Source: Candidatus Zixiibacteriota bacterium (GTDB lineage: Bacteria; Zixibacteria; MSB-5A5; DSPP01). Taken from it: 64,000 bases of DNA. Where the stretch lies: assembly GCA_022614805.1 (NCBI GenBank), contig JAKEHY010000019.1, forward strand, positions 1 through 64,000. Direction: 5' to 3'. Below are positions 7,491 through 15,958 of this stretch, piece after piece; within the stretch, counting starts at the first letter, position 1, and every line of letters begins with the position of its first letter. Position numbers and translations under genes: made by a program. The notes below the pieces were generated by a model. It had not been told where the DNA came from, made no database searches, and worked only from the letters and a program-made list of their open reading frames with translations.

Positions 7491-8249
7491 TCATCCCTCC
7501 AGCAAATAATGTAACAACCGTTCCGTCAAATAGAATAGAAGAACGCCAGCGAACACCAGAATCGGAACTTTGGCCCCCCGCTCCCGGTTCACCTCCGGCA
7601 CCAAATCGCTGGCGGCAACATAAAGCGCCACCCCGCCGGAAAAAGATAGAAGCTGGGGAGAATAGGCGTAAACGAAGGAGGAAACCCCTCCCCCCGCCAA
7701 GGTCGCCAGGCCGAGAAACCCGGCCCAGCGCAAAGCCGTTTTTTCCGAACGCCCCGCCGCCAGGTTCAACGAGGCGACGGTGAACCCCTCTGGCAGCTTG
7801 TGCAGGCCGATGGCGACGAACATCAAGACTCCGACGACCGAGGAGAAATGGTACGCCGCCGAAATGGAAACCCCGTCCAGAAAGGAATGGACCAAAAGCC
7901 CGAGCGAGGCGGCCTGGCTGGTGCGGGAGACCTCCTCTCCGTGCACCTCCTCCCCGAAATGAAAATGCCCCGCCCAGGAGTGCTCAACGAGATGAATGAC
8001 CAGATACCCCCCCAAAAACCAGAGGGCGAAAGATTTTCCGACCGCCGAGAGCGTTTCAGGCACCACTTCGAGAAAAACCAAAGACAAAAGAAACCCGGCT
8101 CCCACCGCCATAAAGTACTTGACTGAACCCCGGTAGCGGCTCCCGGCAGCGGTGACCAAAAACCCGCCCAAAAGCGTGGCCAGCCCGGCCACGCCCGAAA
8201 AAAGCAGACTGTTCAGGCTAGGTGAAAACGCAATCAGTTGGAAAAACAC
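7491..8249 (-). CDS. ZIP-family metal transporter
   Basis: The protein (about 252 residues) has eight predicted membrane helices and the ZIP pattern: histidine-rich loop (VEHSWAGHFHFGEEVHGEE), helix 4 with LLVHSFLDGVSI and helix 5 with IGLHKLPEGF, the His/Asp/Glu residues that form the binuclear metal site. It should import zinc or another divalent metal into the cytoplasm. The reading frame is open far upstream into the divergent gene, but those residues have no ZIP character. The GTG at 8249 gives a normal ZIP N-terminus; TTG 8258 is an alternative. It is transcribed divergently from the liv operon. Confidence 0.82.
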   Translation of the reverse strand: MFFQLIAFSPSLNSLLFSGVAGLATLLGGFLVTAAGSRYRGSVKYFMAVGAGFLLSLVFLEVVPETLSAVGKSFALWFLGGYLVIHLVEHSWAGHFHFGEEVHGEEVSRTSQAASLGLLVHSFLDGVSISAAYHFSSVVGVLMFVAIGLHKLPEGFTVASLNLAAGRSEKTALRWAGFLGLATLAGGGVSSFVYAYSPQLLSFSGGVALYVAASDLVPEVNRERGAKVPILVFAGVLLFYLTERLLHYLLEG

Positions 8250-8267
8250 GCCGGGCAAGATAAACGG

Positions 8268-8297
8268 CTTGACAATACCGTCAAGTCGGCGCAAATT
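8268..8297 (+). promoter_or_regulatory. Candidate promoter and operator of the liv operon
   Basis: TTGACA (8269-8274) could be a -35 box, with a weak -10 (CAAATT, 8292-8297) 17 bases later. It lies within a perfect inverted repeat, CTTGAC (8268-8273) and GTCAAG (8280-8285), six bases apart, the size expected for a dimeric regulator site. It sits in the 88-bp gap between the divergent ZIP and livK genes. Confidence 0.35.
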
Positions 8298-8336
8298 AAC
8301 GCCCTCAAGAAAGGAACAACTATGGAGGAAAAAAAG

Positions 8337-9473
8337 ATGCGTAAATGGATAATTTTCGGATTGGCGCTTTCGCTTTCGGCCGGCTGCGCCAAACGGGACG
8401 ACGTAATCAAAATCGGCGAGTACGGCAGCTTGACCGGCACCACCGCCACCTTCGGCGTCTCCACCAAAAACGGCATCGATATGGCCACCGAGGAGATTAA
8501 CGCCGCGGGCGGGCTCTTGGGGAAAAAAATCCAGGTCATCGTCGAGGATGACCGCGGCCTGGCGGATGAGGCCGCCAGCGCGGTGAAAAAGCTGGTGACC
8601 CAGGACAAGGTCGTCGCCGTCTTGGGAGAAGTCGCCTCCAGCCGTTCCCTGGCGGGGGCCCCCATCTGCCAGGAAAACAAAATCCCGATGGTCACCCCCT
8701 CCTCCACCAATCCGGAGGTGACCAAAAAGGGGGATTACATCTTCCGCATCTGCTTCATCGATCCCTTTCAAGGAGAGGCGATGGCCAAGTTCGCCTTCGA
8801 GAACCTGAAGGTCAAAAAAGCGGCCATTTTGAAGGATAGCAAAAACGATTACTCCGTCGGTTTAGCCCAGTATTTTGCCGAAACCTTCAAGGGGCTGGGA
8901 GGCCAAATCGTGGCGGAGGAATCCTATTTTGAAGGGGACCAGGATTTCAAGGCCCAGTTGACCTCCATCAAGGGGAAAAAACCGGAGGCGATTTTCATCC
9001 CCGGCTACTATACCGAAGTCGGCCTGATTGCCCGCCAGGCCCGCGAGCTGGGTTTGAACATTCCGCTTCTGGGGGGGGACGGCTGGGATTCCCCCAAGCT
9101 GACGGAAATCGCCACCCTCAAAAAGCCCGGCGACGCCCTCAAGGATTGCTACTTTTCCAACCACTACGCCGCCGACGACCCCAATCCGGTGATTCAGGAT
9201 TTCATCAAAAAGTATAAGGCCAAATACGAGGAAGTGCCGGATGCGATGGCCGTTTTGGGGTACGACGCCGCCCACATTCTCTACGATGCCATCAAGCGGG
9301 CCGGCTCCCCCGAAGGGGCCAAAATCCGGGACGAGCTCGCCAAAACCGCCAACTTTCCCGGCGTCGCCGGGCAGACCACCATCGATTCCGCCCGCAATGC
9401 CAGAAAACCTCTGGTGGTTTTGAAAATCGGCGAAGGCGGCGCCTACGAGTATATGGCTACGGTCAACCCGTAG
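8337..9473 (+). CDS. livK: Branched-chain amino acid ABC transporter, substrate-binding lipoprotein
   Basis: The 378-residue protein is a class I periplasmic binding protein of the LivJ/LivK (ANF receptor-like) type: IKIGEYGSLTGTTATFGVST, GIDMATEEINAAGGLLGKKI, then VTPSSTNPEVTKKGDYIFR and a domain crossing near EAIFIPGYYTE. The signal peptide MRKWIIFGLALSLSAGC has a lipobox, so Cys17 becomes the lipid-anchored residue. I chose ATG 8337 since GGAGG lies eight bases upstream; ATG 8322 would add MEEKK. It should deliver Leu, Ile, Val or a related amino acid to the permeases encoded next. First gene of a five-gene operon. Confidence 0.92.
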   Translation: MRKWIIFGLALSLSAGCAKRDDVIKIGEYGSLTGTTATFGVSTKNGIDMATEEINAAGGLLGKKIQVIVEDDRGLADEAASAVKKLVTQDKVVAVLGEVASSRSLAGAPICQENKIPMVTPSSTNPEVTKKGDYIFRICFIDPFQGEAMAKFAFENLKVKKAAILKDSKNDYSVGLAQYFAETFKGLGGQIVAEESYFEGDQDFKAQLTSIKGKKPEAIFIPGYYTEVGLIARQARELGLNIPLLGGDGWDSPKLTEIATLKKPGDALKDCYFSNHYAADDPNPVIQDFIKKYKAKYEEVPDAMAVLGYDAAHILYDAIKRAGSPEGAKIRDELAKTANFPGVAGQTTIDSARNARKPLVVLKIGEGGAYEYMATVNP

Positions 9474-9505
9474 CGGCCTGCTCGTCCCGAAGCCGGTCCT
9501 TGGAA

Positions 9506-10408
9506 ATGCAGGAGTTTCTACAGCAGCTGGTCAACGGCGTCTCCTGGGGCTCCATCTACGCTTTGATTGCCTTGGGCTACACGATGGTGTACGGGGTTTT
9601 GCAACTCATCAACTTCGCCCACGGCGACGTCTTTATGCTCGGGGCTTTCTTCGGCTTCTACTTTTCCCGCTGGACCAAAATTGCGCAGGAGCCGACCCTC
9701 TTCGGCTTTTTCGCCACGCTATTGTTTGCGATGGCCGCCTGCGCGCTCGTAGGAGTTATCATCGAGCGGGCCGCTTATAAACCCCTGCGGGAGCGCCCGC
9801 GCTTGACCGCCTTGATTACCGCCATCGGCGTCTCTTTGCTTTTGGAAAACGGCGGGCAGTTGCTCTTCGGCGTCGACCCCAAATTTTTCCCCTCCCTGAT
9901 TTCGGAAACCCGGCTGTACGAATCCGCCAATTTGGTCATCTCCAACCTGCCGGTCATCATTCTCGTTGTTTCGCTGGCCTTGATGTTGTTGCTCCGCTTC
10001 ATCGTTATGAAAACAACCATCGGCAAGGCGATGCGCGCCACCGCGTTTAATCGGGAAGCCGCCGCTTTAATGGGGATAAACACCAACAACGTCATCAGCT
10101 TCACCTTTCTTTTGGGTTCCGCCCTGGCCGGTGCGGGGGGGATTTTGGTGGCTTTGACCTACCCCAAAATCGACCCGTTAATGGGACTTCTGCCCGGGTT
10201 GAAGGCCTTCGTCGCGGCCGTTCTGGGAGGCATCGGCAATATCCCCGGCGCCGTTCTGGGGGGAATGATTTTGGGGGTGTCGGAAACGATGGTCGCCGGC
10301 TATATCTCCTCTACGTTGCGGGATGCTATCGCCTTCGCCCTTTTGGTGGTGATTTTGCTGGTCAAGCCGACCGGCCTTTTGGGCAGCCGGGTGGGGGAAA
10401 AAGTTTGA
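9506..10408 (+). CDS. livH: Branched-chain amino acid ABC transporter permease LivH
   Basis: This inner-membrane permease (about 300 residues, eight or so helices) shows the LivH landmarks GYTMVYGVLQLINFAHGDVFMLG near the N-terminus, the coupling segment AFNREAAALMGINTN and the late GLLPGLKAFVAAVLGGIGNIPGA. It forms the translocation path with LivM. The start is ATG 9506; a TTG two codons earlier (9500) is possible, and no strong ribosome site decides. It follows livK after about 30 bases and overlaps livM by four. Confidence 0.92.
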   Translation: MQEFLQQLVNGVSWGSIYALIALGYTMVYGVLQLINFAHGDVFMLGAFFGFYFSRWTKIAQEPTLFGFFATLLFAMAACALVGVIIERAAYKPLRERPRLTALITAIGVSLLLENGGQLLFGVDPKFFPSLISETRLYESANLVISNLPVIILVVSLALMLLLRFIVMKTTIGKAMRATAFNREAAALMGINTNNVISFTFLLGSALAGAGGILVALTYPKIDPLMGLLPGLKAFVAAVLGGIGNIPGAVLGGMILGVSETMVAGYISSTLRDAIAFALLVVILLVKPTGLLGSRVGEKV

Positions 10409-11394
10409 AACGGCTGGCGGCCTTCATCGGGTTTTTCCTCCTCTTTCTTTTAGCCAACCGCTTTTTGCCGGAAATAATCGACCCCTACTATCTCCACCTC
10501 TTCACCCTTTCCTGCATCAACGTCATTTTGGCGGTCAGTTTGAATTTGATTAACGGCACCACCGGCCAGTTTTCGCTCGGCCACGCCGGCTTTATGGCCG
10601 TCGGCGGCTACACCTCTGCTTCGCTGACTTTCTATCTGGGGCCGAAGATTATCGCCACACTTGACTTTCTCCCCGCCATCCTGGCAAAAAACTTCGTTTT
10701 TCTTTTCGCCCTTTTGGGGGGCGGCCTCTCCGCCGCTTTTTTGGGGCTTCTGGTCGGCATCCCGTCTTTGCGGTTGAGAGGCGACTATTTGGCCATCGTC
10801 ACGTTGGGAATGGGGGAAATCGTCCGGGTTTTGATTCTGAACGTCGAGGCCATCGGCGGCGCCCGCGGCTTTTCCGACATCCCGGCCTACACCAATTTGT
10901 TCTGGATAATTTCGCTGACGGCATTGACCATCGCGGCGGTGGCCAGTTTGACCGCCTCCTCCCACGGCCGCGCCTTTCTTTCCGTGCGGGAGGATGAAAT
11001 CGCCGCCGAGGCGATGGGGGTGAACACCACCTATTACAAGGTCATCGCCTTCGTCATCGGCGCCTTTTTCGCCGGAATGGCCGGCTGCCTCTTCGGGCAT
11101 TACTTGCAGCTTTTGCACCCGAACTCCTTCACCTTTTTGAAATCGTTCGAGATTATAATTATGATAATCGTCGGCGGCCTGGGCTCCATCTTCGGCGCCG
11201 TCGTCGCCGCCGTAATTCTGACCCTTTTGCCGGAAGCCCTCCGCTATTTGGGCCCGGTCAAGGACTGGCGCATGGTCATCTATTCGTTGGCCCTGATTAT
11301 TTTGATGATAACCCGCCCGCAGGGGCTTTTTGGAAACTGGACGCCCGATTTTCGGCGCTGGTGGCCGTTCCGCAAACCCCAACCCGTCGCCTGA
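10405..11394 (+). CDS. livM: Branched-chain amino acid ABC transporter permease LivM
   Basis: The 329-residue membrane protein has the LivM signatures NLINGTTGQFSLGHAGFMAV, LRLRGDYLAIVTLGMGEIVR and SVREDEIAAEAMGVNT, then the helix pair ending in IIVGGLGSIFGAVVAAVIL. It pairs with LivH. The start is TTG at 10405, overlapping the livH stop as TTGA, so translation is probably coupled. The C-terminus ends with the common motif ITRPQGLFG. No anomaly was seen. Confidence 0.92.
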   Translation: MKRLAAFIGFFLLFLLANRFLPEIIDPYYLHLFTLSCINVILAVSLNLINGTTGQFSLGHAGFMAVGGYTSASLTFYLGPKIIATLDFLPAILAKNFVFLFALLGGGLSAAFLGLLVGIPSLRLRGDYLAIVTLGMGEIVRVLILNVEAIGGARGFSDIPAYTNLFWIISLTALTIAAVASLTASSHGRAFLSVREDEIAAEAMGVNTTYYKVIAFVIGAFFAGMAGCLFGHYLQLLHPNSFTFLKSFEIIIMIIVGGLGSIFGAVVAAVILTLLPEALRYLGPVKDWRMVIYSLALIILMITRPQGLFGNWTPDFRRWWPFRKPQPVA

Positions 11395-11403
11395 TTTTTG
11401 CCG

Positions 11404-12189
11404 ATGCCCCCGAATACTTCCGAACCGCTTCTTGAACTCGCTACCTGCTCCATCAGCTTCGGCGGCTTGAAGGCGGTCGATTCCTTCAACCTTCAGCTTT
11501 TTCCCGGCGAACTGGTCGGGCTTATCGGCCCCAACGGCGCCGGCAAAACCACCGTCTTCAACCTGATTACCGGCGTGTACAAACCGTCCGCCGGCCAAAT
11601 CCGCTTTGGCGGAAAACTGTTGAACGGTAAAAAGCCGTACCAGATTACCGCCTGCGGCCTGGCGCGCACCTTTCAGAACATCCGCCTCTTCGGCAATCTC
11701 TCCGTAGAGGAAAACGTCAAAATCGCCTGCCACCTGCATTACCAAACCTCCCTTTTCGGCTCGGTCTGGAAGGGAAAAGCGTATCGCGAGGAGGAGGCCC
11801 GTCAGCACCAAAAAATCGAATCCCTGCTCGAAGTTTTCGGATTGAAGCAGCTGTCCCGCGAAAAAGCCGCCGGACTTCCCTACGGCCAGCAGCGCCGGCT
11901 GGAGATTGCCCGCGCTTTGGCGACCGACCCGAAGCTTCTGCTTTTGGACGAGCCCGCCGCCGGCGCCAACCCGCAGGAATCCCGCGAGCTGATGGCCTTG
12001 ATTCGCTGGATTAAGGAGAAGTTCAAGCTGACCATTTTGTTAATCGAGCACGATATGCAGGTGGTGATGGGGATTTGCGAACGGATTCTGGTTTTGGATT
12101 ACGGGGAGACCATCGCCCATGGGAAGCCGGAGGAAATCCGCAAAGACCCCAAAGTCATCGAGGCCTATCTGGGGGAGGAGGCGGTGTGA
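11404..12189 (+). CDS. livG: Branched-chain amino acid ABC transporter ATPase LivG
   Basis: A cytoplasmic ABC ATPase of about 261 residues. Walker A is GPNGAGKTT, the signature region is the LivG-type LPYGQQRRLEIARAL, and Walker B is LLLLDEPAAG followed by the H-loop LLIEHDMQVVMGI. The C-terminal IAHGKPEEIRKDPKVIEAYLG is the normal LivG tail. I use ATG 11404; TTG 11398 is an alternative, and neither has a clear ribosome site, which fits coupling to livM ending ten bases before. It powers transport with LivF. Confidence 0.92.
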   Translation: MPPNTSEPLLELATCSISFGGLKAVDSFNLQLFPGELVGLIGPNGAGKTTVFNLITGVYKPSAGQIRFGGKLLNGKKPYQITACGLARTFQNIRLFGNLSVEENVKIACHLHYQTSLFGSVWKGKAYREEEARQHQKIESLLEVFGLKQLSREKAAGLPYGQQRRLEIARALATDPKLLLLDEPAAGANPQESRELMALIRWIKEKFKLTILLIEHDMQVVMGICERILVLDYGETIAHGKPEEIRKDPKVIEAYLGEEAV

Positions 12190-12206
12190 CGCCGAACAAA
12201 CATTAC

Positions 12207-12299
12207 GTAGGGGCGACCGGCTGGTCGTCCTCCCCTTCCCGTGTCGGGAAGGGGATTAAGGGGTTAGGTAGGCGGCACTTCAGTGCCGCTAATGCCGCA
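12207..12299. repeat. Repeat block inserted between livG and livF
   Basis: The 121-bp gap between these two operon genes is filled by GTAGGGGCGACCGGCTGGTC, a GGAAGGGGATTAAGGGG-type segment, and a perfect hairpin GCGGCAC-TTCA-GTGCCGC (12272-12289). The other livK-to-livG junctions are tight (about 32, -4 and 9 bp), so the block looks like a later arrival inside the operon. Confidence 0.65.
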
Positions 12300-12310
12300 A
12301 AGGAACAAAA

Positions 12311-13033
12311 TTGACCGATAACAACTTCATCCTCGAAGTCAAAAATCTCTGCGTCTTTTACGGCGGAATCCAGGCGGTCAAGGACATCTCCTTCGGCATC
12401 AAAAAAGGGGAAATCATCACCCTAATCGGCGCCACCGGCGCCGGCAAATCCACCACCCTGCGCGCGATTTCGGGGCTTTTGAAACCAAGAGAGGGGGAGA
12501 TTCTTTTGGAGGGGCGCTCGTTGAAAAACATCCCCCCCTATGAAGTGGTAAAAAAAGGAATTTCCCACGCCCCCGAGGGGCGCAAAATTTTCGCCAATTT
12601 GACCGTGCGGGAAAATCTGGAGCTGGGGGCTTATCTCCGCCGGGACAAGCCCGCCATCGGGCAGGATATGGAACGGGTTTTTGGTTTGTTCCCCCGGTTG
12701 AAGGAACGCATCAAGCAGAACGCCGGCACCCTTTCCGGCGGGGAACAGCAGATGCTGGCGATTGGCCGGGCTTTGATGTCCGCGCCAAAACTTTTGCTTT
12801 TGGACGAGCCGTCGTTGGGCCTGGCCCCGTTGTTGGTCAAGGCCATTTTCGAAGTCATCAAGGAAATCAACGCCAAGGGGGTTTCCATCATTTTGGTGGA
12901 GCAGAACGCCTATCAGGCCTTGAAAATCGCCGCCCGCGGCTACGTTTTGGAAACCGGCAAAATCACGATGACCGTCACCGCCGAGGATTTGGTGACGAAC
13001 GAGGAATTGAGAAAGGCGTATTTGGGCGGCTGA
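12311..13033 (+). CDS. livF: Branched-chain amino acid ABC transporter ATPase LivF
   Basis: The 240-residue ATPase has Walker A GATGAGKST, the LivF-type SHAPEGRKIFANLTVRENL, the signature LSGGEQQMLAIGRALM, Walker B LLLLDEPSLGLAP and H-loop ILVEQNAYQAL. GATGAGKST keeps the GxxGxGK(S/T) consensus, although LivF proteins more often have GRNGAGK. The start is TTG 12311, with AAGGA seven bases upstream. It completes the liv operon, heterodimerising with LivG. It is separated from livG by a repeat block. It faces the convergent nuclease-like gene. Confidence 0.92.
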   Translation: MTDNNFILEVKNLCVFYGGIQAVKDISFGIKKGEIITLIGATGAGKSTTLRAISGLLKPREGEILLEGRSLKNIPPYEVVKKGISHAPEGRKIFANLTVRENLELGAYLRRDKPAIGQDMERVFGLFPRLKERIKQNAGTLSGGEQQMLAIGRALMSAPKLLLLDEPSLGLAPLLVKAIFEVIKEINAKGVSIILVEQNAYQALKIAARGYVLETGKITMTVTAEDLVTNEELRKAYLGG

Positions 13034-13091
13034 CCGCAGGGGCGAACCGGCGTGTTCTCTATCGTGGAGGGAAAGGTAAGAGCATCAAAAA

Positions 13092-14246
13092 TTACTGATG
13101 TTGATCAAAAGTATATCGATCCAACACTACCCCCGTAACTTTACGGAATGGGTTGTGCTCCTTGAGTAATTCTTCCATTTCCCGGTCTTCCTTCCACGGG
13201 AATTCGGCGTAAAACCATTCAGCCTTGAACTGGTCGTTTTCTTCATGAGAAAATGAAGCCCCGATACACTTGTATAACCTCTGGTCGTATTTGTGAGCCA
13301 ACGTCAATGAAGCAAGTGAGTCGTGGCGGTCGGCGATTTCATTCTCAGCCAGCGGGACGAACACGAATCCGCAACCGGTTCGCGGGCAGGCTACCCGGTA
13401 AGGGCGCACAGCCTTATTCGCCCGGGCATTTTCAAACGAGAGAAGGACGCGCTTCTTAATTTCCCGCAACTCATCTCGTTTGAGTAGCGCAATCTCCCTG
13501 ACGATGTGGTAATAGTCCGTCGGCAGGTTATCCGTCCATACCTGGTCGTTAAAAGTGTTGATTAATCCGGACACATCCCATTCGCCAGAGCGCTGGTCAA
13601 GGCGTTGGAGGTAGCCGGCAAATTCCACAGACGGGCATGCGCCCGAATCACCCTTCAAGAATTGCCCTACCAGCGCCTGTTCCGGTAGTAAAGAGGTCTC
13701 GTTTCCCCAGTCGGTGATGAGGATTTCCCGAAAATTCAAGTAGTCCACTACTTCTGTGGGCGTGATAAGCGTTTTGATAACGCCTAAATAATCGGTCGCC
13801 TGCATTATATGGATAAAACCAGCGGACCTACTCCAGTGATGTTTAATCCGTCGGTGCGTTTCCGGCAGAGATTCGTGGGGCAGATAAACAATCAGCTTGT
13901 GTTGCTCATTTATCGCATCTACGGAAAGCGAAAAGGCATGGCCCTTATGATTTCGAACCTCAATACCATTTGACTCATCAAGATAGATGAGTGTATCCTG
14001 CACCTGCTGGGTCGCTTTTTTCAGCACCTTCCGTTCAAACCACCGCTTTTCGGCCTCAGGAGTCGTTCCCCCTCCGGCTTTCCGCTCTTTAAGCTGAAAA
14101 ATAACGAGAAAATTTCCCAGCCAAATCAAGCTGTCCGCAAGCTCAACCTTTCGGGTCGGTGCCGGGTAGAACGTCGACTTCGAGAAAGTGAATTCCCTAA
14201 AGAAATACGTTTCGTTCAGCGCAGCAAATTGATCCTCAAAAACCAT
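13092..14246 (-). CDS. Hypothetical protein with PD-(D/E)xK nuclease-like N-terminus
   Basis: The 384-residue protein is not a member of a family I can name. Residues 33 to 55 read KVELADSLIWLGNFLVIFQL and KER: an acidic E35/D38, a hydrophobic strand and then Q51-x-K53-x-R55, which is the spacing of a PD-(D/E)xK endonuclease core with Gln in the acidic position. The middle is mixed alpha/beta; a cysteine pair near CPRTGCGFVF might be structural. Base composition is lower in GC than the flanking operons, which suggests accessory DNA. It stands alone, next to a 900-bp stretch without genes. A restriction or repair role is possible but not shown. Confidence 0.55.
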   Translation of the reverse strand: MVFEDQFAALNETYFFREFTFSKSTFYPAPTRKVELADSLIWLGNFLVIFQLKERKAGGGTTPEAEKRWFERKVLKKATQQVQDTLIYLDESNGIEVRNHKGHAFSLSVDAINEQHKLIVYLPHESLPETHRRIKHHWSRSAGFIHIMQATDYLGVIKTLITPTEVVDYLNFREILITDWGNETSLLPEQALVGQFLKGDSGACPSVEFAGYLQRLDQRSGEWDVSGLINTFNDQVWTDNLPTDYYHIVREIALLKRDELREIKKRVLLSFENARANKAVRPYRVACPRTGCGFVFVPLAENEIADRHDSLASLTLAHKYDQRLYKCIGASFSHEENDQFKAEWFYAEFPWKEDREMEELLKEHNPFRKVTGVVLDRYTFDQHQ

Positions 14247-15145
14247 AGCCGGTGCCCTTCATATCTTGTGCCTCATAAATGAGGTATGCTAATACCAACC
14301 GAATGTCAAGTGCCATATTCCTGGCACGACATCGCTCGACAAAATCACAAGTCTTTCCCTTCTATTCCGGACAAATTCACTACAACTTTCGAGCGAGTTG
14401 TCCAGAGGGCGCTATTATATAGAGGGACGTGTGTGAAGGGGGTTTAGGGTCTTCCCTAATCCCTCCACAATCCACCATCCCTGTTTTGTGCAACGGGTCG
14501 GCGTCGGCGCCGCTGGCGTGCCACAGCCGAACCCTGGAAGGGTTAAAGGAATCGGTAAGACCAGGAATACGGATCCCTCCCTTCCAAGGTTGATTTCCTC
14601 CATTGGTCTGGGGGAAAGAACAGCAGATTTCCTTTCATCCGGAACCCGCTTGTCTTTGAAAGGGATAAGCGGCTATAGACCAGTTACGCTGGCGCGGGGC
14701 TTGCCGCGCGTAAGCAAAACAAGAAACAGGCAAGCCGCACGGAGAAGACCAAGTAAACGGTCTTGTCTCCTACTTTCACTGCTGTTTTAAAACCCGCCGC
14801 ACGAAAAAGAGAAACAAAAAAGGAAAGGCGTAGGGGCGGGTTTATCCCGAGCAACGCCAAGGGACCCCGCCCCTCCCTCTTCTTTTTCTGATTTCCCCCT
14901 CCCCTTGAGGGGAGGGATTAAGGGTGGGGTCAAAGACCACCCGCATTTTCACCTGCAAAATTGTTTTGATTTTGCAGCCCTCTCAAAATTCCCGCTACAC
15001 CTCCGCCCAAAAATTCCAAATTCACAACTCTTTTCCTTCCATTTTTGCCAAAATTACTTCCTGTCCCCCTGTACTTAAGGGGGACCATAGGGGTGGTTTT
15101 GTTTTTCAATGATTCAATGACTCAATCCCTCAATGATTCAATCCT
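14247..15145. other. Long gene-poor stretch
   Basis: No credible protein gene was found here. Short open frames (for example 14488-14790) have Arg/Pro/Ser-rich translations without family character. From about 14480 to 14800 the sequence has several small stems and phrases such as GTGCCACAG and GGTAAGA that recall RNase P RNA, but the universally conserved P4 strand is missing. From about 14830 the region is repeats: GTAGGGGCGGG (14831), CTCCCCTTGAGGGGAG (14895) and CCCCCTGTACTTAAGGGGG (15065). It may hold a structured RNA or gene remains. Confidence 0.4.
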
Positions 15146-15922
15146 TCACCAACCTCCCGTCGCTCCCCCTCCTCCCGAAGACCCGCCGCCGAAGCCGCCG
15201 AAACCGCCCCCAAATCCGCCGCTCCCCCCGCCCCCGCCGGAGGACCAGCCGCCCGAGCCGCCGGTCATCCACCAGGGAAGGCCGTGCTGGCCCCTCTGCC
15301 AGTGGCTGCCGCGCATATAGCGGGGTAAACCGGCTCTGCGAACGGCGCTGAAGACAACGCCAAAGATGACGGCGACGACGAAAACCAGCAAGAGAATTAC
15401 AAACCACGCCGGAGGGCCGGAGCGGGGTTTTTCGATTTCACCGGTGGCAAAATACTTTTCGAGTATCCGCTCTGCCTCCGCCACGCCGGCGGAAATGCCG
15501 CCGTAAAAATCCCCTTCTTTGAAGCGGGGGGTCATTTGGGTGCGGATGATTTCACCGGCGCGGCCGTCCGGAATCACCGGCTCCAGTCCATAGCCGACCT
15601 CGAAGCGGATTTTCCGCTCTTGTTTTGCTATGAGAATGAGAAGCCCGTTATCCAGCCCCTTCTGGCCGATTTTCCATTTTTCGAAGAGCCCGACGGCATA
15701 ATCCTCGATGGGAACGCCGTCCAAGGATTCGAAGGTGGCCACGACGATGGCCGCTCCGGTGCGGTCGAAAAAGCCCCGCAGGTTGGCTTCCAGTTCCTGC
15801 CTTTGCGAGTAAGAGAGAAGCCCGGCGAAGTCGTTCACCGCCCCGGAGGGGGAAGGGTAATCCTGGGCCAAGGCGGAGGAAAAAATTGTCAGCGAAAGCA
15901 AAAGCGGTTTGAGTTTCAACAC
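15146..15922 (-). CDS. TPM-domain (YgcG-like) secreted membrane protein with Gly-rich tail
   Basis: The 258-residue protein has a signal peptide (LLLSLTIFSSALAQ, cleaved after ALA), then a TPM domain of about 140 residues with NDFAGLLSYSQRQELEANLR, LDNGLLILIAKQERKIRFEV and GYGLEPVIPDGRAGEIIRTQ, one membrane helix (about 172-194) and a Gly/Ser-rich tail ending GGW. TPM domains occur in periplasmic or lumenal proteins linked to membrane-protein quality control and acid phosphatase activity in plants; in bacteria the role is open. The start is GTG 15922 (or the following TTG); no ribosome site is obvious. The low-complexity tail is normal for this family. Confidence 0.82.
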   Translation of the reverse strand: MLKLKPLLLSLTIFSSALAQDYPSPSGAVNDFAGLLSYSQRQELEANLRGFFDRTGAAIVVATFESLDGVPIEDYAVGLFEKWKIGQKGLDNGLLILIAKQERKIRFEVGYGLEPVIPDGRAGEIIRTQMTPRFKEGDFYGGISAGVAEAERILEKYFATGEIEKPRSGPPAWFVILLLVFVVAVIFGVVFSAVRRAGLPRYMRGSHWQRGQHGLPWWMTGGSGGWSSGGGGGSGGFGGGFGGFGGGSSGGGGATGGW

Positions 15923-15958
15923 GGGTGGGAATATAGGTGGAATTGAAAAAGAAACGAA

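Noticed and set aside
8250-8771. Upstream extension of the ZIP reading frame
   Set aside because: It runs antisense into livK and has no membrane or ZIP character.
10450-11811. A 453-codon minus-strand frame over livM and livG
   Set aside because: Gly/Asp/Gln-rich shadow of the operon; livM and livG have complete motifs.
14488-14790. A 100-codon open frame
   Set aside because: Arg/Ser-rich translation with no ribosome site and no conserved features.
14480-14800. RNase P RNA
   Set aside because: Only short strings agree (GTGCCACAG, GGTAAGA); the conserved GAAAGTCC P4 strand is absent on both strands.
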